NCBI GenBank assembly: GCA_001516025.1
Contig: LOEU01000004.1
Coordinates: forward strand, 62,001 to 126,000
Direction of reading: 5' to 3'
Source: a bacterium BRH_c32
GTDB taxonomy: Bacteria > Bacteroidota > Ignavibacteria > Ignavibacteriales > Melioribacteraceae
Length of the DNA: 64,000 nt
The notes beneath the pieces were generated by a model. The model saw only the letters and a program-made list of their open reading frames with translations, was not told where the DNA came from and searched no databases. Shown here one piece after another: positions 54,337 to 62,834 of the stretch. Each line of letters starts with the position of its first letter. Position 1 is the first letter of the stretch. A program made the translations under genes and the position numbers.

Positions 54337-55221
54337 ATGGCGATTTATAAAAAAAATAAGGATGGATTAGCAGCAGCGGGATTTCTTACTCCTACTCTGA
54401 TAATATTCGGGACATTCATTTTGTTCCCTGTGTTCTTTTCGTTTTATCTAAGTTTCCAGGAGTGGAATGCTTTTAGCTGGGAAGGATCGTTTGTAGGATT
54501 AGATAATTATACAAGAATGATTCAGACTAAAGAATTTTGGGATGTACTTAAAAATACTTTAATCTATACGATAGGTACGGTGCCATTAAATATGATAGTC
54601 TCTTTGATGATTGCCTATGGACTGAATCAGAAATTGAAAGGGAAGAAATTTTTAAGGACGTTATTTTTTGCTCCGGTTGTAGTTTCTCCGGTTGCAGCGG
54701 CACTTATCTGGAGATGGTTATATGATCCTAATTTTGGATTAATAAATTATTCTTTGGGTTTTGCAGGAATTGACCCAATAAATTGGCTAAATGATCCGAG
54801 TGCTGCGATGTTTGCGTTAATCGGAATGGGAGTTTGGAAGACGTTCGGAACTAATATGGTTTTATTTGCGGCGGGATTAAATGCAATTCCCGATTCCTAT
54901 TATGAAGCAGCTACGATAGACGGAGCTGGAGCTTGGTCTAAGTTTTGGAATATTACAATTCCGCTTCTTAGTCCCACTACTTTTTTTATAATGGTGATGT
55001 CGATGATCGGTTCTTTTCAGGTATTTGATATAGTATATGTCTTAACCTCAGGCGGACCACTTGGTTCTACGAAAGTATTAGTATTCTATATATATGAGTA
55101 TGCATTTAAATTCACGGGTGAGATGGGATATGCCTCGGCAGTATCTTACACATTATTTGCGTTACTCTTTATTTTAACAATGGTTCAAGTAAAATACATG
55201 AAAAACAAGGCACTGGCTTAA
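54337..55221 (+). CDS. ABC sugar transporter permease, MalF/UgpA type
   Basis: A 294-residue inner-membrane permease with six hydrophobic helices (for example TLIIFGTFILFPVFFSFYL and FFIMVMSMIGSFQVF). The EAA loop reads YYEAATIDGAGAWSKFWNITIP (seen in parts EAATIDGAGAW and NITIPLLSP) and couples to an ATPase. The next permease starts 4 bases after it. No ATPase gene is found in the operon, so a shared MsmK/UgpC-type ATPase encoded elsewhere is expected. Confidence 0.93.
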   Translation: MAIYKKNKDGLAAAGFLTPTLIIFGTFILFPVFFSFYLSFQEWNAFSWEGSFVGLDNYTRMIQTKEFWDVLKNTLIYTIGTVPLNMIVSLMIAYGLNQKLKGKKFLRTLFFAPVVVSPVAAALIWRWLYDPNFGLINYSLGFAGIDPINWLNDPSAAMFALIGMGVWKTFGTNMVLFAAGLNAIPDSYYEAATIDGAGAWSKFWNITIPLLSPTTFFIMVMSMIGSFQVFDIVYVLTSGGPLGSTKVLVFYIYEYAFKFTGEMGYASAVSYTLFALLFILTMVQVKYMKNKALA

Positions 55222-55225
55222 GCAA

Positions 55226-56074
55226 ATGCAAAAAATTGATAAAAAATATAAATATTTGAATATATCAAAAAGTGTTTTGATACATATTCTTATGTATTCT
55301 CTTGCAATACTTACAATTATGCCTTTTATCTGGATGATACTCACATCGGTAAAAGATATGAGTGAAATATTTGTGTATCCTCCCCAATGGTTACCCAACG
55401 AGATAAAATTTCAGAACTATATAGATGCTTTTAATGCGGCTCCATTTGGCACTTTTTATATGAATAGTTTGATTGTTGCCTTGAGTGTTACTCTTGGTCA
55501 ATTAATCACTTGTTCAATGGCGGCTTATGCATTCGCAAGACTTGAATTCAAGGGGAGAGATATAATTTTTTATATATTCCTCGGTACGATGATGATTCCG
55601 GCAAACGTAACTATGATACCTACATATATAGTATTAAGCACGTTCGGGTTAATCGATTCATTGTATTCATTAATTATTCCGGGCTTAGCATCGGCATTCG
55701 GCACGTTTTTATTAAGACAATTTTTTATGACGATACCGAAAGAATTAGAAGAAGCTGCATATATAGACGGAGCAAGTAAATGGCAAGTGCTTTTGAGAGT
55801 AATAATCCCATTATCAAAGCCAGCACTTGCGACTTTAGCAATTTTCACATTTATGGGTGTATTTAATGATTTTATTTGGGCACTTATTTGTATCAATTCA
55901 GAAGAGCTAAAAACCGTACAACTTGGATTAGCGACATTCAGAGACAAATATTTAACTCAATGGGATTTATTAATGGCAGGATCAGTAACTGCTACATTAC
56001 CTATTCTTATCATATTCTTCGTGGCACAGAAATACTTTATTCAAGGAATAACACTAAGCGGATTGAAAGAGTGA
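55226..56074 (+). CDS. ABC sugar transporter permease, MalG/UgpE type
   Basis: A 282-residue partner permease with six hydrophobic helices; typical opening segment MPFIWMILTSVKDMSEIF and end FIQGITLSGLKE. The EAA loop contains EAAYIDGASKWQVL and IIPLSKPALAT. Its stop codon overlaps the GTG start of the next gene (GTGA), so the GWxTD gene is translationally coupled to the transporter. Confidence 0.94.
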   Translation: MQKIDKKYKYLNISKSVLIHILMYSLAILTIMPFIWMILTSVKDMSEIFVYPPQWLPNEIKFQNYIDAFNAAPFGTFYMNSLIVALSVTLGQLITCSMAAYAFARLEFKGRDIIFYIFLGTMMIPANVTMIPTYIVLSTFGLIDSLYSLIIPGLASAFGTFLLRQFFMTIPKELEEAAYIDGASKWQVLLRVIIPLSKPALATLAIFTFMGVFNDFIWALICINSEELKTVQLGLATFRDKYLTQWDLLMAGSVTATLPILIIFFVAQKYFIQGITLSGLKE

Positions 56075-57378
56075 AGTTATTAGCAAAAATATTAATGATA
56101 ATCTTTATCCCGATTGCACAAACGTTTTCGCAATCCGATAGACCTTTGGTTAGCGGCGGAGATCTATTGTTTTATCTTGATAAAACTTCTTTCCAAGGAA
56201 AAGAAAATAAAATTTACACAGAATTTTCAATTATGATCTATGCTGATAATCTTAAACTAACAGAAGAATCGGGTAAATATTCTGCATCAGTTAAAATAGA
56301 TTATGAATTGACAGATTTGAAAGACAAAACTGTTAATACAAAATCGTGGGAAACCGTTGCTCAATTTGATTCAGTTAATGAAGTTAAGTCTTTAGTGGTT
56401 TATGATAAATGGGGTGAACTTACCTCCGCAGACAACTACAAATTGAAAGTCGAAATAAAAGACCTTGAATCTCGCAAAACAGGTAAAATTAATTCTACTA
56501 TTGAGATAAAAGATTTCGCATCTGATTCAATTGAACTAAGCGAAATACAATTTATCAACGGTACAAAGGAATCAGATTCCGGGAGTGAAAAGATTCCAAA
56601 TCCCGCAAGAAGATATGGACTCTTAAACCCGATTTTATATTTCTATTATGAACTTTATAGTTCCACGCTTAATGATTTCGTAGATATTAATTTTAGTGTA
56701 ACAGATGAAGCCGGTGTAATCGCAAAAAAATTGAATTCAGTTTTGGAAATCAAAGAAAAGAGCAAGGGATATATTCAAGGGATTAATGTTTCAAAGCTTC
56801 CTTCGGGGGTTTATACATTTACTATAAGTGCAAAATCAATTGACGCAAAAGTAATCTCGGTAAAAAGAAACTTTGAAATTCTTCAATTGGATTACTTTGC
56901 CAAGACTCCGATGATATCGAAAGAAGATTCCGATATGATGGAAAAGTTATTGGATTACATTGCCGAGCCGTATCAATTATCTCAATACAAGAAATTAAAT
57001 AGCTTTAATAAAGCAAATTTCATTTTGAACTTCTTCAAAAACTTGGATCCCGATCCCACAACCGAAGAGAACGAATACCTACAAAATCTGTTGGCACGTT
57101 TTCATTATGCTAATCAGAAATTCAGTTGGGGAAAAACCGAGGGATGGACTACCGAGCGCGGGAGAATTTTTATTCAAAACGGAAAGCCGGACGAAATCGA
57201 TTATCACAATATGGATATGGATTCGCGTCCTTACGAAATTTGGTATTACAGAGGAAACAGAGAACTCTTTTATGTGTTTGGAGATTTGAATAGTAACGGA
57301 AGATATTCATTACTCCATTCAAATAAAGAGGGAGAAATTTATAATATAAGCTGGAGAGAGTTAGTATCTCGTCTTTAG
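56071..57378 (+). CDS. Secreted GWxTD-domain protein
   Basis: A 435-residue exported protein. I chose GTG 56071, overlapping the permease stop (GTGA), because it gives an immediate signal peptide (LMIIFIPIAQTFSQS); a longer reading frame upstream would run through the permease gene out of frame. A beta-rich N-terminal part (about 25-280) is followed by a GWxTD domain (about 330-435): EGWTTERGRIFIQNGKPDEI (here T-T-E in place of x-T-D) and RPYEIWYYRG. GWxTD proteins are common in Bacteroidota-type and Ignavibacteria genomes, and their role is unknown. An operator-like palindrome lies within its signal-peptide codons. Confidence 0.8.
   Translation: MKLLAKILMIIFIPIAQTFSQSDRPLVSGGDLLFYLDKTSFQGKENKIYTEFSIMIYADNLKLTEESGKYSASVKIDYELTDLKDKTVNTKSWETVAQFDSVNEVKSLVVYDKWGELTSADNYKLKVEIKDLESRKTGKINSTIEIKDFASDSIELSEIQFINGTKESDSGSEKIPNPARRYGLLNPILYFYYELYSSTLNDFVDINFSVTDEAGVIAKKLNSVLEIKEKSKGYIQGINVSKLPSGVYTFTISAKSIDAKVISVKRNFEILQLDYFAKTPMISKEDSDMMEKLLDYIAEPYQLSQYKKLNSFNKANFILNFFKNLDPDPTTEENEYLQNLLARFHYANQKFSWGKTEGWTTERGRIFIQNGKPDEIDYHNMDMDSRPYEIWYYRGNRELFYVFGDLNSNGRYSLLHSNKEGEIYNISWRELVSRL
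56116..56131 (+). promoter_or_regulatory. Intragenic LacI-type operator-like palindrome
   Basis: GCACAAACGTTTTCGC matches the 51841 operator at 14 of 16 positions and lies 45 bases into the GWxTD gene. The symmetry extends to TTGC...GCAA on the outside. It could be an auxiliary repressor site or chance from codons for AQTF. Confidence 0.45.
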
Positions 57379-57402
57379 CAAACAAATAAGGGATGTAATG
57401 AT

Positions 57403-58368
57403 ATGTTAAACATCAAAAAAGAAAGAGTAAAAATATCAGCATTAATTTTGCTAAGCGCACTGATTTTTACATTTATTTCGTGCAGCGACAACGATAATGG
57501 ATTAGCACCATATACGGGCTCGCCGAAGCTATCAACCGTAAAAGTGGAAGAAGGCACATTCATGCCGAAGATTACGTGGCTTGGCGGATATGCATCAGTT
57601 ATAGGTGCCAATATTGGTGAACATGCAATATTAGACACTTCAATTGTGTGGTTAATCAAATCAAACGGAAATGATCTAAAATTTCCGCTTCAATTCGGAG
57701 CTGTTCCCTCGGGAGCGCAGAATATAATTGGCGAAGTGAATGGGAAAGCCAAATCGCAATTGAATGAGGATAACACTTATACTTATTGGGTAGTCAAAGA
57801 TTATATGTGGGATCAGATTTCTAAGTATAAAGGTAAGATTCTCGCTGCCGCCCCTTCAACTCAAAAAGAGATGATTGCAGTCGATGGCGATACCGTAAGA
57901 TTATCAAGTGAAATATTCACAGTCGCCACACAGAGGATCGATCGGTTCATCAATATTACAAGCGTATCAACATTCGGAAGATTAGGTCAGATCGAGATTA
58001 CAAATCCAGTCGATACATTAGGACCGATAATCAGATGGTCAATCTCGCAGTCAGGTGTAACCGATTCGAAAATATCTGCAATTGGTATTACAAACGGACA
58101 GCAATATATAGCCACCGAAGTTCTGTGGGAGGCATGGTCAGAGCAGACTATATCCGAAGGAAATGTATATGGAAAGAAGAACGTAATCACAGCACCGGTT
58201 CATCCTGGGGATAAATTCGATGGTGTGAAAACATTTTATGAAATGCCGGCTGAAGGTTTACAAAGAGGCAATAATTATTATCTCTGGATTGCCAATGAGA
58301 ATTGGGATGGAAAAGGAAGAACCAGAGTAACTAATTATTATGCTTATGTAACATTCAAGGTAATGTGA
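57403..58368 (+). CDS. Hypothetical lipoprotein
   Basis: A 321-residue protein with a lipoprotein signal (FTFISCSDNDNG, Cys about 27). The mature part is beta-rich with repeated strand-turn patterns (MPKITWLGGYASVIGANIG, GPIIRWSISQSGV, NYYLWIANENWDGKGR shown as landmarks) suggesting two Ig- or fibronectin-like domains. I do not recognise a family. AAGGGATG precedes the ATG. It lies between the GWxTD and FadL-like genes in a five-gene co-directional run and is probably a surface glycan-binding or assembly lipoprotein. Confidence 0.72.
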   Translation: MLNIKKERVKISALILLSALIFTFISCSDNDNGLAPYTGSPKLSTVKVEEGTFMPKITWLGGYASVIGANIGEHAILDTSIVWLIKSNGNDLKFPLQFGAVPSGAQNIIGEVNGKAKSQLNEDNTYTYWVVKDYMWDQISKYKGKILAAAPSTQKEMIAVDGDTVRLSSEIFTVATQRIDRFINITSVSTFGRLGQIEITNPVDTLGPIIRWSISQSGVTDSKISAIGITNGQQYIATEVLWEAWSEQTISEGNVYGKKNVITAPVHPGDKFDGVKTFYEMPAEGLQRGNNYYLWIANENWDGKGRTRVTNYYAYVTFKVM

Positions 58369-58393
58369 TTTTAAAAAGCGAAAAGCGGAGTTT

Positions 58394-59695
58394 ATGATGA
58401 AAATTTTCTTTAATACCATTAAATTATTTTTACTGATTCTATTATTCACCACAGCACTTCAAGCAGGTGGAGTAAATAGAACAAGTATATTTGGTGCAAA
58501 GTCGAGTGCTTTGAATGGATTATATTTTGCGGGAATCGATGGAGTATCAAATATTTATTATAACCCGGCGGGATTAGCTTCTCTTAGAGGACAGGCGTTG
58601 GAAGTATCCGTATTCCTTAGGAGTGAACAGAATAAATTTGAAGGTGATATAAAAGGTTTATTCAATTCACTCAGAGAAGATGATCTTAATGGCGGGATAG
58701 GCGGGTATTATAATATCTCGGAAGGATTAACTGCAGCAATAGGAATAGAAGCATTCTATGATTATAGAACTTCATGGCCATATATAGTGCTTAGCAAGAG
58801 AGATGCTACTTTGATTACGATCGGTACCGATATGTTTAATCAATCATTTATGGAAATGATATCTCCCGCTATTGCATATAAGATCGGTGATTTTTCGGTG
58901 GGACTTGCGGTCAATGTATTTCGTAACACAGTAAAGACCTCTTTTGCTCTCGGAAATAATAAATGGAAAAATAATGTAGGGCTGCCGGTATATCAGACCG
59001 ATATCAACGGCGATGCTTGGTCATTTAATGTTAATCTCGGTTTTATGTATCAGGTAAATGAAGATTTGAGATTAGGTCTAACGGTTCTAAGCGGAACATC
59101 GCAGGACTTAACCGGAGAGGCAAAAACTAATCTATTTGTAGTAACAGATTCGGCGGCAACATTCACAAATGTCAGCAGTACCTATCAAACCCCTTGGAAG
59201 ATCGGTTTCGGAGGAGTATATAATCTCTCGAGAGATTTAATTCTAAACATAGATTTAAAATATAATTTATACGGAAGTTTAGATAAAGAGATCAGGTATG
59301 AATTTGAAAATAGTGTATGGCAGGCAAATGCAATGAATTCGGATTCTTTAACAGGATTTACTTTAGGCAGCCAACCATTAGAATACAAAAATTCATTTGA
59401 AGCAGGATTTGGATTAGAATATATGGCAGCACCGGATTTAAACATCTATTTCGGATATAAATATGTAAGCTCTCCAAATCAAGAAAATACTTTTAGTCTA
59501 TTAAATCCGCAGGTGGCTTTCAATCAAATCTCCGCGGGTCTAACTTATTTTGACGAAGAGATGTCAGTTAGTCTGAGTGTGGCATATTATAAAGGACTTG
59601 AAGTAGAAGTGAAAAAGGCATCCTATCCGATACATGGCGGAGTATATAATTTAGACGGATTAATACCGACATTAACTTTTAGATTCAACTTATAA
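58394..59695 (+). CDS. Outer-membrane beta-barrel protein, OmpP1/FadL-like
   Basis: A 433-residue protein. A second ATG at 58397 is equally possible, with GCGGAG upstream. Signal peptide about 1-22 (ending ALQAG). The mature N-terminus resembles the FadL/OmpP1/PorV superfamily: NRTSIFGAKSSALNG, then VSNIYYNPAGLASL. Alternating barrel strands follow to a C-terminal strand TLTFRFNL ending in an aromatic-X-Leu pattern. FadL-type barrels import hydrophobic molecules, but in this lineage related barrels serve secretion or surface assembly. Its place behind sugar-import and lipoprotein genes leaves function open. Confidence 0.75.
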   Translation: MMKIFFNTIKLFLLILLFTTALQAGGVNRTSIFGAKSSALNGLYFAGIDGVSNIYYNPAGLASLRGQALEVSVFLRSEQNKFEGDIKGLFNSLREDDLNGGIGGYYNISEGLTAAIGIEAFYDYRTSWPYIVLSKRDATLITIGTDMFNQSFMEMISPAIAYKIGDFSVGLAVNVFRNTVKTSFALGNNKWKNNVGLPVYQTDINGDAWSFNVNLGFMYQVNEDLRLGLTVLSGTSQDLTGEAKTNLFVVTDSAATFTNVSSTYQTPWKIGFGGVYNLSRDLILNIDLKYNLYGSLDKEIRYEFENSVWQANAMNSDSLTGFTLGSQPLEYKNSFEAGFGLEYMAAPDLNIYFGYKYVSSPNQENTFSLLNPQVAFNQISAGLTYFDEEMSVSLSVAYYKGLEVEVKKASYPIHGGVYNLDGLIPTLTFRFNL

Positions 59696-59756
59696 AAAGG
59701 TAACACAAACAATGGTACATAAATCAAAAAATCACAAACAACTTCTCGGAGGCAAC

Positions 59757-61793
59757 ATGAGAAAAAGTAACATTTTCTTAATCTGGGCAATACTTATTTC
59801 GCTGTCAACAATTACGTTGGCGCAGATTCAATATGAAAGGAAAGTAGTAAAAGTTCCTAAAGTACAAGCGGGCGAGATAGTCTTAGATGGTAAAATGGAT
59901 GAAGTAGCATGGCAGAATGCCGGGCAAGCAAATCTAATTACAAATACCGGGTATGAAATCTTCACAAATAAATATTATCGTGAAGACTTAACAGAACCGG
60001 ATTATGATGAATTATACGCACGTCTTCTTTACACCGAAGACACACTCTATGTTTTTATTCACATTGATGAAATTGTCAATGATTCTACAAATCTATTTTG
60101 GGATGGAAAATGGACAGGAGATCAATTATTTGTCGGTTTATCCAATAAACTTGGTTTAGATTATGAATGGGACGGAAGATGGAATGGCAACATATTTACA
60201 GCTCCTGATGGTCCTTTATACTATTTAATTTTAGGTGATAAACTTAGTTTAAATGGCGGTGATACAGTATCTGTTCCTGAAGGATACAGAGGAAAAGATG
60301 GCGATACTTTATATACTAAAAATACATTTGATGCATATAAATATGCCAGAATGGCAACAGTAATAGATACCACAACAGGTTTATGGAATATTGAACTTGC
60401 ATTTTATAATCCTGCAGTAAAAGCTCAAGGACAGTTAGGATTTAATCTTGGTGGTTCTACCGGTTCAAGACAATCACATGAAGAATTCGGTGATGCTTAT
60501 GCATACTTTGCATGGCAGCCAAACGTTAAAGATGATCCTTACGCAATTCCTCCAATCGGTGATGAACTCGGAAAAATAGCCGGTTATTATGATCCGGGCG
60601 TATCATTATTAGTAACACCAGCTTGTTTTGCTGTCCTTGAATTTGAAGGCAAAAACGAAGTATTCGTTCGTCAAGAACTTCAAGTTCCTCAAGTAGATCC
60701 TGCGGAAATCACATTTGACGGTAAAATGAATGAAGCAGCTTGGGATAAAGCAACTAAAGTAAATCTAATTACAAATGAAGGTTATAATATCTTCACCAAT
60801 AAATATTATCGTGAAGAATTAGCAGAACCTGATTATGATGAATTGTATGCTCGTCTATTATGGGCTCAAGATACACTTTATGCTTTCATCCATATAGATG
60901 AGATGGTAAATGATTCGACCAATTTATTCTGGGATGGTAAATGGACAGGCGATCAATTATTTGTAAGTATTACAAATAGATTAGGTCTAGATTATGATGA
61001 TGCAGGCCGATGGAATGGCAACGTATTTACTGCACCAAATGGTCCTTTATACTATATTATTCTTGGAGATAAAATTTCATTAAATGGCGGCGATTCCGTT
61101 TATATCCCTGAAGGTTATAGACAATATGACGGTGATACTACATGGACACATGATAAGTTTGATGCAGCTAAATACACACGTATGGCTGTTCAGATTGATA
61201 CCACTACCGGTAAATGGGATATAGAGCTTGCAATTTATAATCAAGCGGTTGCAATGCAATCTTCAATAGGATTTAATCTTGGTGGTTCAACCGGTTCAAG
61301 ACAATCTCATGAAGAATTCGGCGATGCTTACGCATACTTTGCATGGCAGCCAAACGTACCTGATGATCCTTATGCAATTCCTCCTTATGGTGATGTTCTC
61401 GGTACTTATGCAGGATACTACGATCCGGGTGTATCCTTATTAGTTACAACCGATGCACATGCGGTTCTTCATTTTGTAAAAGATATTGAGTCAGGCGTAG
61501 AATTTGGCAGCGATAGCAGTTTACCTGTAAGCTTTACATTGGATCAGAACTATCCGAATCCATTTAACCCAAGTACTACAATCAGATTTAACGTACAAAA
61601 GGCAGCACCTGTAACAATGCGTGTTTATAATGCTCTTGGTCAATTAGTAACAACATTATTTAACAATCAGATGTTATCCTCGGGCACTCATTTAGTTACA
61701 TGGAACGCAGCAAACTTATCATCGGGAATCTATTTCTATAGCTTAGAGATGGAAGGACAGATGATAACAAAGAAGATGGTATTCTTAAAGTAA
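59757..61793 (+). CDS. Secreted protein with two CBM9-like domains and T9SS sorting domain
   Basis: A 678-residue exported protein. I chose ATG 59757, since CGGAGG lies 5 bases before it and a signal peptide (ending TLAQ) follows; the in-frame ATG at 59712 would add 15 polar residues. Two CBM9/DOMON-like carbohydrate-binding domains of about 277 residues are arranged in tandem (about 33-309 and 310-575). Both have LDGKMDE/FDGKMNE openings, IFTNKYYRE, GKWTGDQLFV and GGSTGSRQSHEEFGDAYAYF-like blocks. The C-terminal 80 residues carry NYPNPFNPSTTIRFNV and end KKMVFLK, the type IX signal. No catalytic domain is seen. Its likely role is glycan binding at the surface. Confidence 0.85.
   Translation: MRKSNIFLIWAILISLSTITLAQIQYERKVVKVPKVQAGEIVLDGKMDEVAWQNAGQANLITNTGYEIFTNKYYREDLTEPDYDELYARLLYTEDTLYVFIHIDEIVNDSTNLFWDGKWTGDQLFVGLSNKLGLDYEWDGRWNGNIFTAPDGPLYYLILGDKLSLNGGDTVSVPEGYRGKDGDTLYTKNTFDAYKYARMATVIDTTTGLWNIELAFYNPAVKAQGQLGFNLGGSTGSRQSHEEFGDAYAYFAWQPNVKDDPYAIPPIGDELGKIAGYYDPGVSLLVTPACFAVLEFEGKNEVFVRQELQVPQVDPAEITFDGKMNEAAWDKATKVNLITNEGYNIFTNKYYREELAEPDYDELYARLLWAQDTLYAFIHIDEMVNDSTNLFWDGKWTGDQLFVSITNRLGLDYDDAGRWNGNVFTAPNGPLYYIILGDKISLNGGDSVYIPEGYRQYDGDTTWTHDKFDAAKYTRMAVQIDTTTGKWDIELAIYNQAVAMQSSIGFNLGGSTGSRQSHEEFGDAYAYFAWQPNVPDDPYAIPPYGDVLGTYAGYYDPGVSLLVTTDAHAVLHFVKDIESGVEFGSDSSLPVSFTLDQNYPNPFNPSTTIRFNVQKAAPVTMRVYNALGQLVTTLFNNQMLSSGTHLVTWNAANLSSGIYFYSLEMEGQMITKKMVFLK
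59853..61480 (+). repeat. Tandem duplication coding for two CBM9-like domains
   Basis: Unit 1 starts at 59853 and unit 2 at 60684, an 831-base (277-codon) period. The units share long near-identical stretches, such as the region encoding the SRQSHEEFGDAYAYF segment. This suggests a younger duplication or gene conversion compared with the repeat at 25058. Confidence 0.85.
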
Positions 61794-61804
61794 TATAGTA
61801 TTTA

Positions 61805-61844
61805 ATAGCCCCGAAGAATTTCGGGGCTATATTAAAAATTTTTT
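61805..61844 (+). terminator. Terminator after the CBM9-like gene
   Basis: An 11-base GC-rich perfect stem (61805-61815 with 61820-61830) with a GAAT loop. A T run follows after eight bases (61839-61844). The delayed T tract may make it leaky, and the dehydrogenase gene begins 15 bases later. Confidence 0.75.
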
Positions 61845-61859
61845 AGACGGAGATTTTTT

Positions 61860-62813
61860 ATGCGGGCAGCAATATTACATAGAGCACATGATTTTAGAAT
61901 CGAAGAATTACCTACTCCTATACTTAAAGAAGATGAATGTTTAATAAGAGTAAAATCATGCGGAGTATGTCATTCAGAGATTCATCAATGGAATGAGAAT
62001 ATAAGTGGTTTAGACTATCCGCGATTTATCGGACATGAAACCGCAGGCGAAATAATTGCGGTTGGCAGTGCGGTAACAAAATTCAAAGTTGGAGATAGAG
62101 CAGCTTCATGGGTGGACGGTAAAGGATATGCAGAAGAATTAGCAGTAAAGGAAAGCAGATTATTTAAGATGTCGGAAGAACTTCCTTATGACTTGGCAAT
62201 ATTGGAGCCGGTGGCTTGCACAACTAATGGTGTTATGAAAGCGAATATTCAGCTTGGGGATACCGTTGCTTTAGCAGGAACCGGATTTATGGGATTGATT
62301 CTTTTGCAGCAGATAAAACTTACCGGCGCCAGTAAAGTAATCGCTCTTGATATAAGAGATGAAATGTTAGAATTAGCAAAAGAATTAGGTGCGGATGTAG
62401 TAATTAATCCGATGAAAGAAGATTATAAAAAGATTATAAATGATTTGACCGATGGTAAAGGAGTAGATGTAAGTTTTGAAATAGGAGGTGTTCAGGAAAC
62501 TCTTGATCTCGCCGCCGAGATATTAAGAATGGAAGGCAAGTTAGTAATATTCGGATATCATCCGGGTGAAAGAAAAATAAAAGATTTAGGTTATTGGAAC
62601 TGGATGGCATTCGATATTATCAATGCTCACTTCAGAAATCTCGATACCATATTATTAGGTTCGAGAATAGGTATGAAATTAATGAACGAAAATAAAATAA
62701 ATATGAAGCCGTTGATTACTCATAAATATAAGCTAACGGAAATAGAAGAAGCATTTAAAGTAGCAAAAGATAAACCGAAAGGATTTGTAAAATCAGTAAT
62801 TGTATTTGAATAG
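61860..62813 (+). CDS. Zinc-type medium-chain alcohol dehydrogenase
   Basis: A 317-residue NAD(P)-dependent alcohol or polyol dehydrogenase. Catalytic zinc ligands are visible in CGVCHSEIHQW (Cys34) and FIGHETAGEI (His59, Glu60), with EPVACTTNG further on. The dinucleotide motif is ALAGTGFMGLI. The four-cysteine structural-zinc loop common in the family is missing, and at 317 residues it is shorter than the usual 340-360. GACGGAG precedes the ATG. It may oxidise a sugar or sugar alcohol from mannan breakdown, but the substrate cannot be read from sequence. Confidence 0.87.
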   Translation: MRAAILHRAHDFRIEELPTPILKEDECLIRVKSCGVCHSEIHQWNENISGLDYPRFIGHETAGEIIAVGSAVTKFKVGDRAASWVDGKGYAEELAVKESRLFKMSEELPYDLAILEPVACTTNGVMKANIQLGDTVALAGTGFMGLILLQQIKLTGASKVIALDIRDEMLELAKELGADVVINPMKEDYKKIINDLTDGKGVDVSFEIGGVQETLDLAAEILRMEGKLVIFGYHPGERKIKDLGYWNWMAFDIINAHFRNLDTILLGSRIGMKLMNENKINMKPLITHKYKLTEIEEAFKVAKDKPKGFVKSVIVFE

Positions 62814-62834
62814 TAGTACAAAATTATAAAGAGT

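Noticed and set aside
55876..56070. N-terminal extension of the GWxTD protein within the permease gene
   Set aside because: It is out of frame with the permease and polar; the GTG at 56071 gives a proper signal peptide and the usual GTGA coupling.
59712..59756. Earlier ATG for the CBM9-like protein
   Set aside because: It would put a polar stretch before the signal peptide and translate through the strong Shine-Dalgarno sequence used by 59757.
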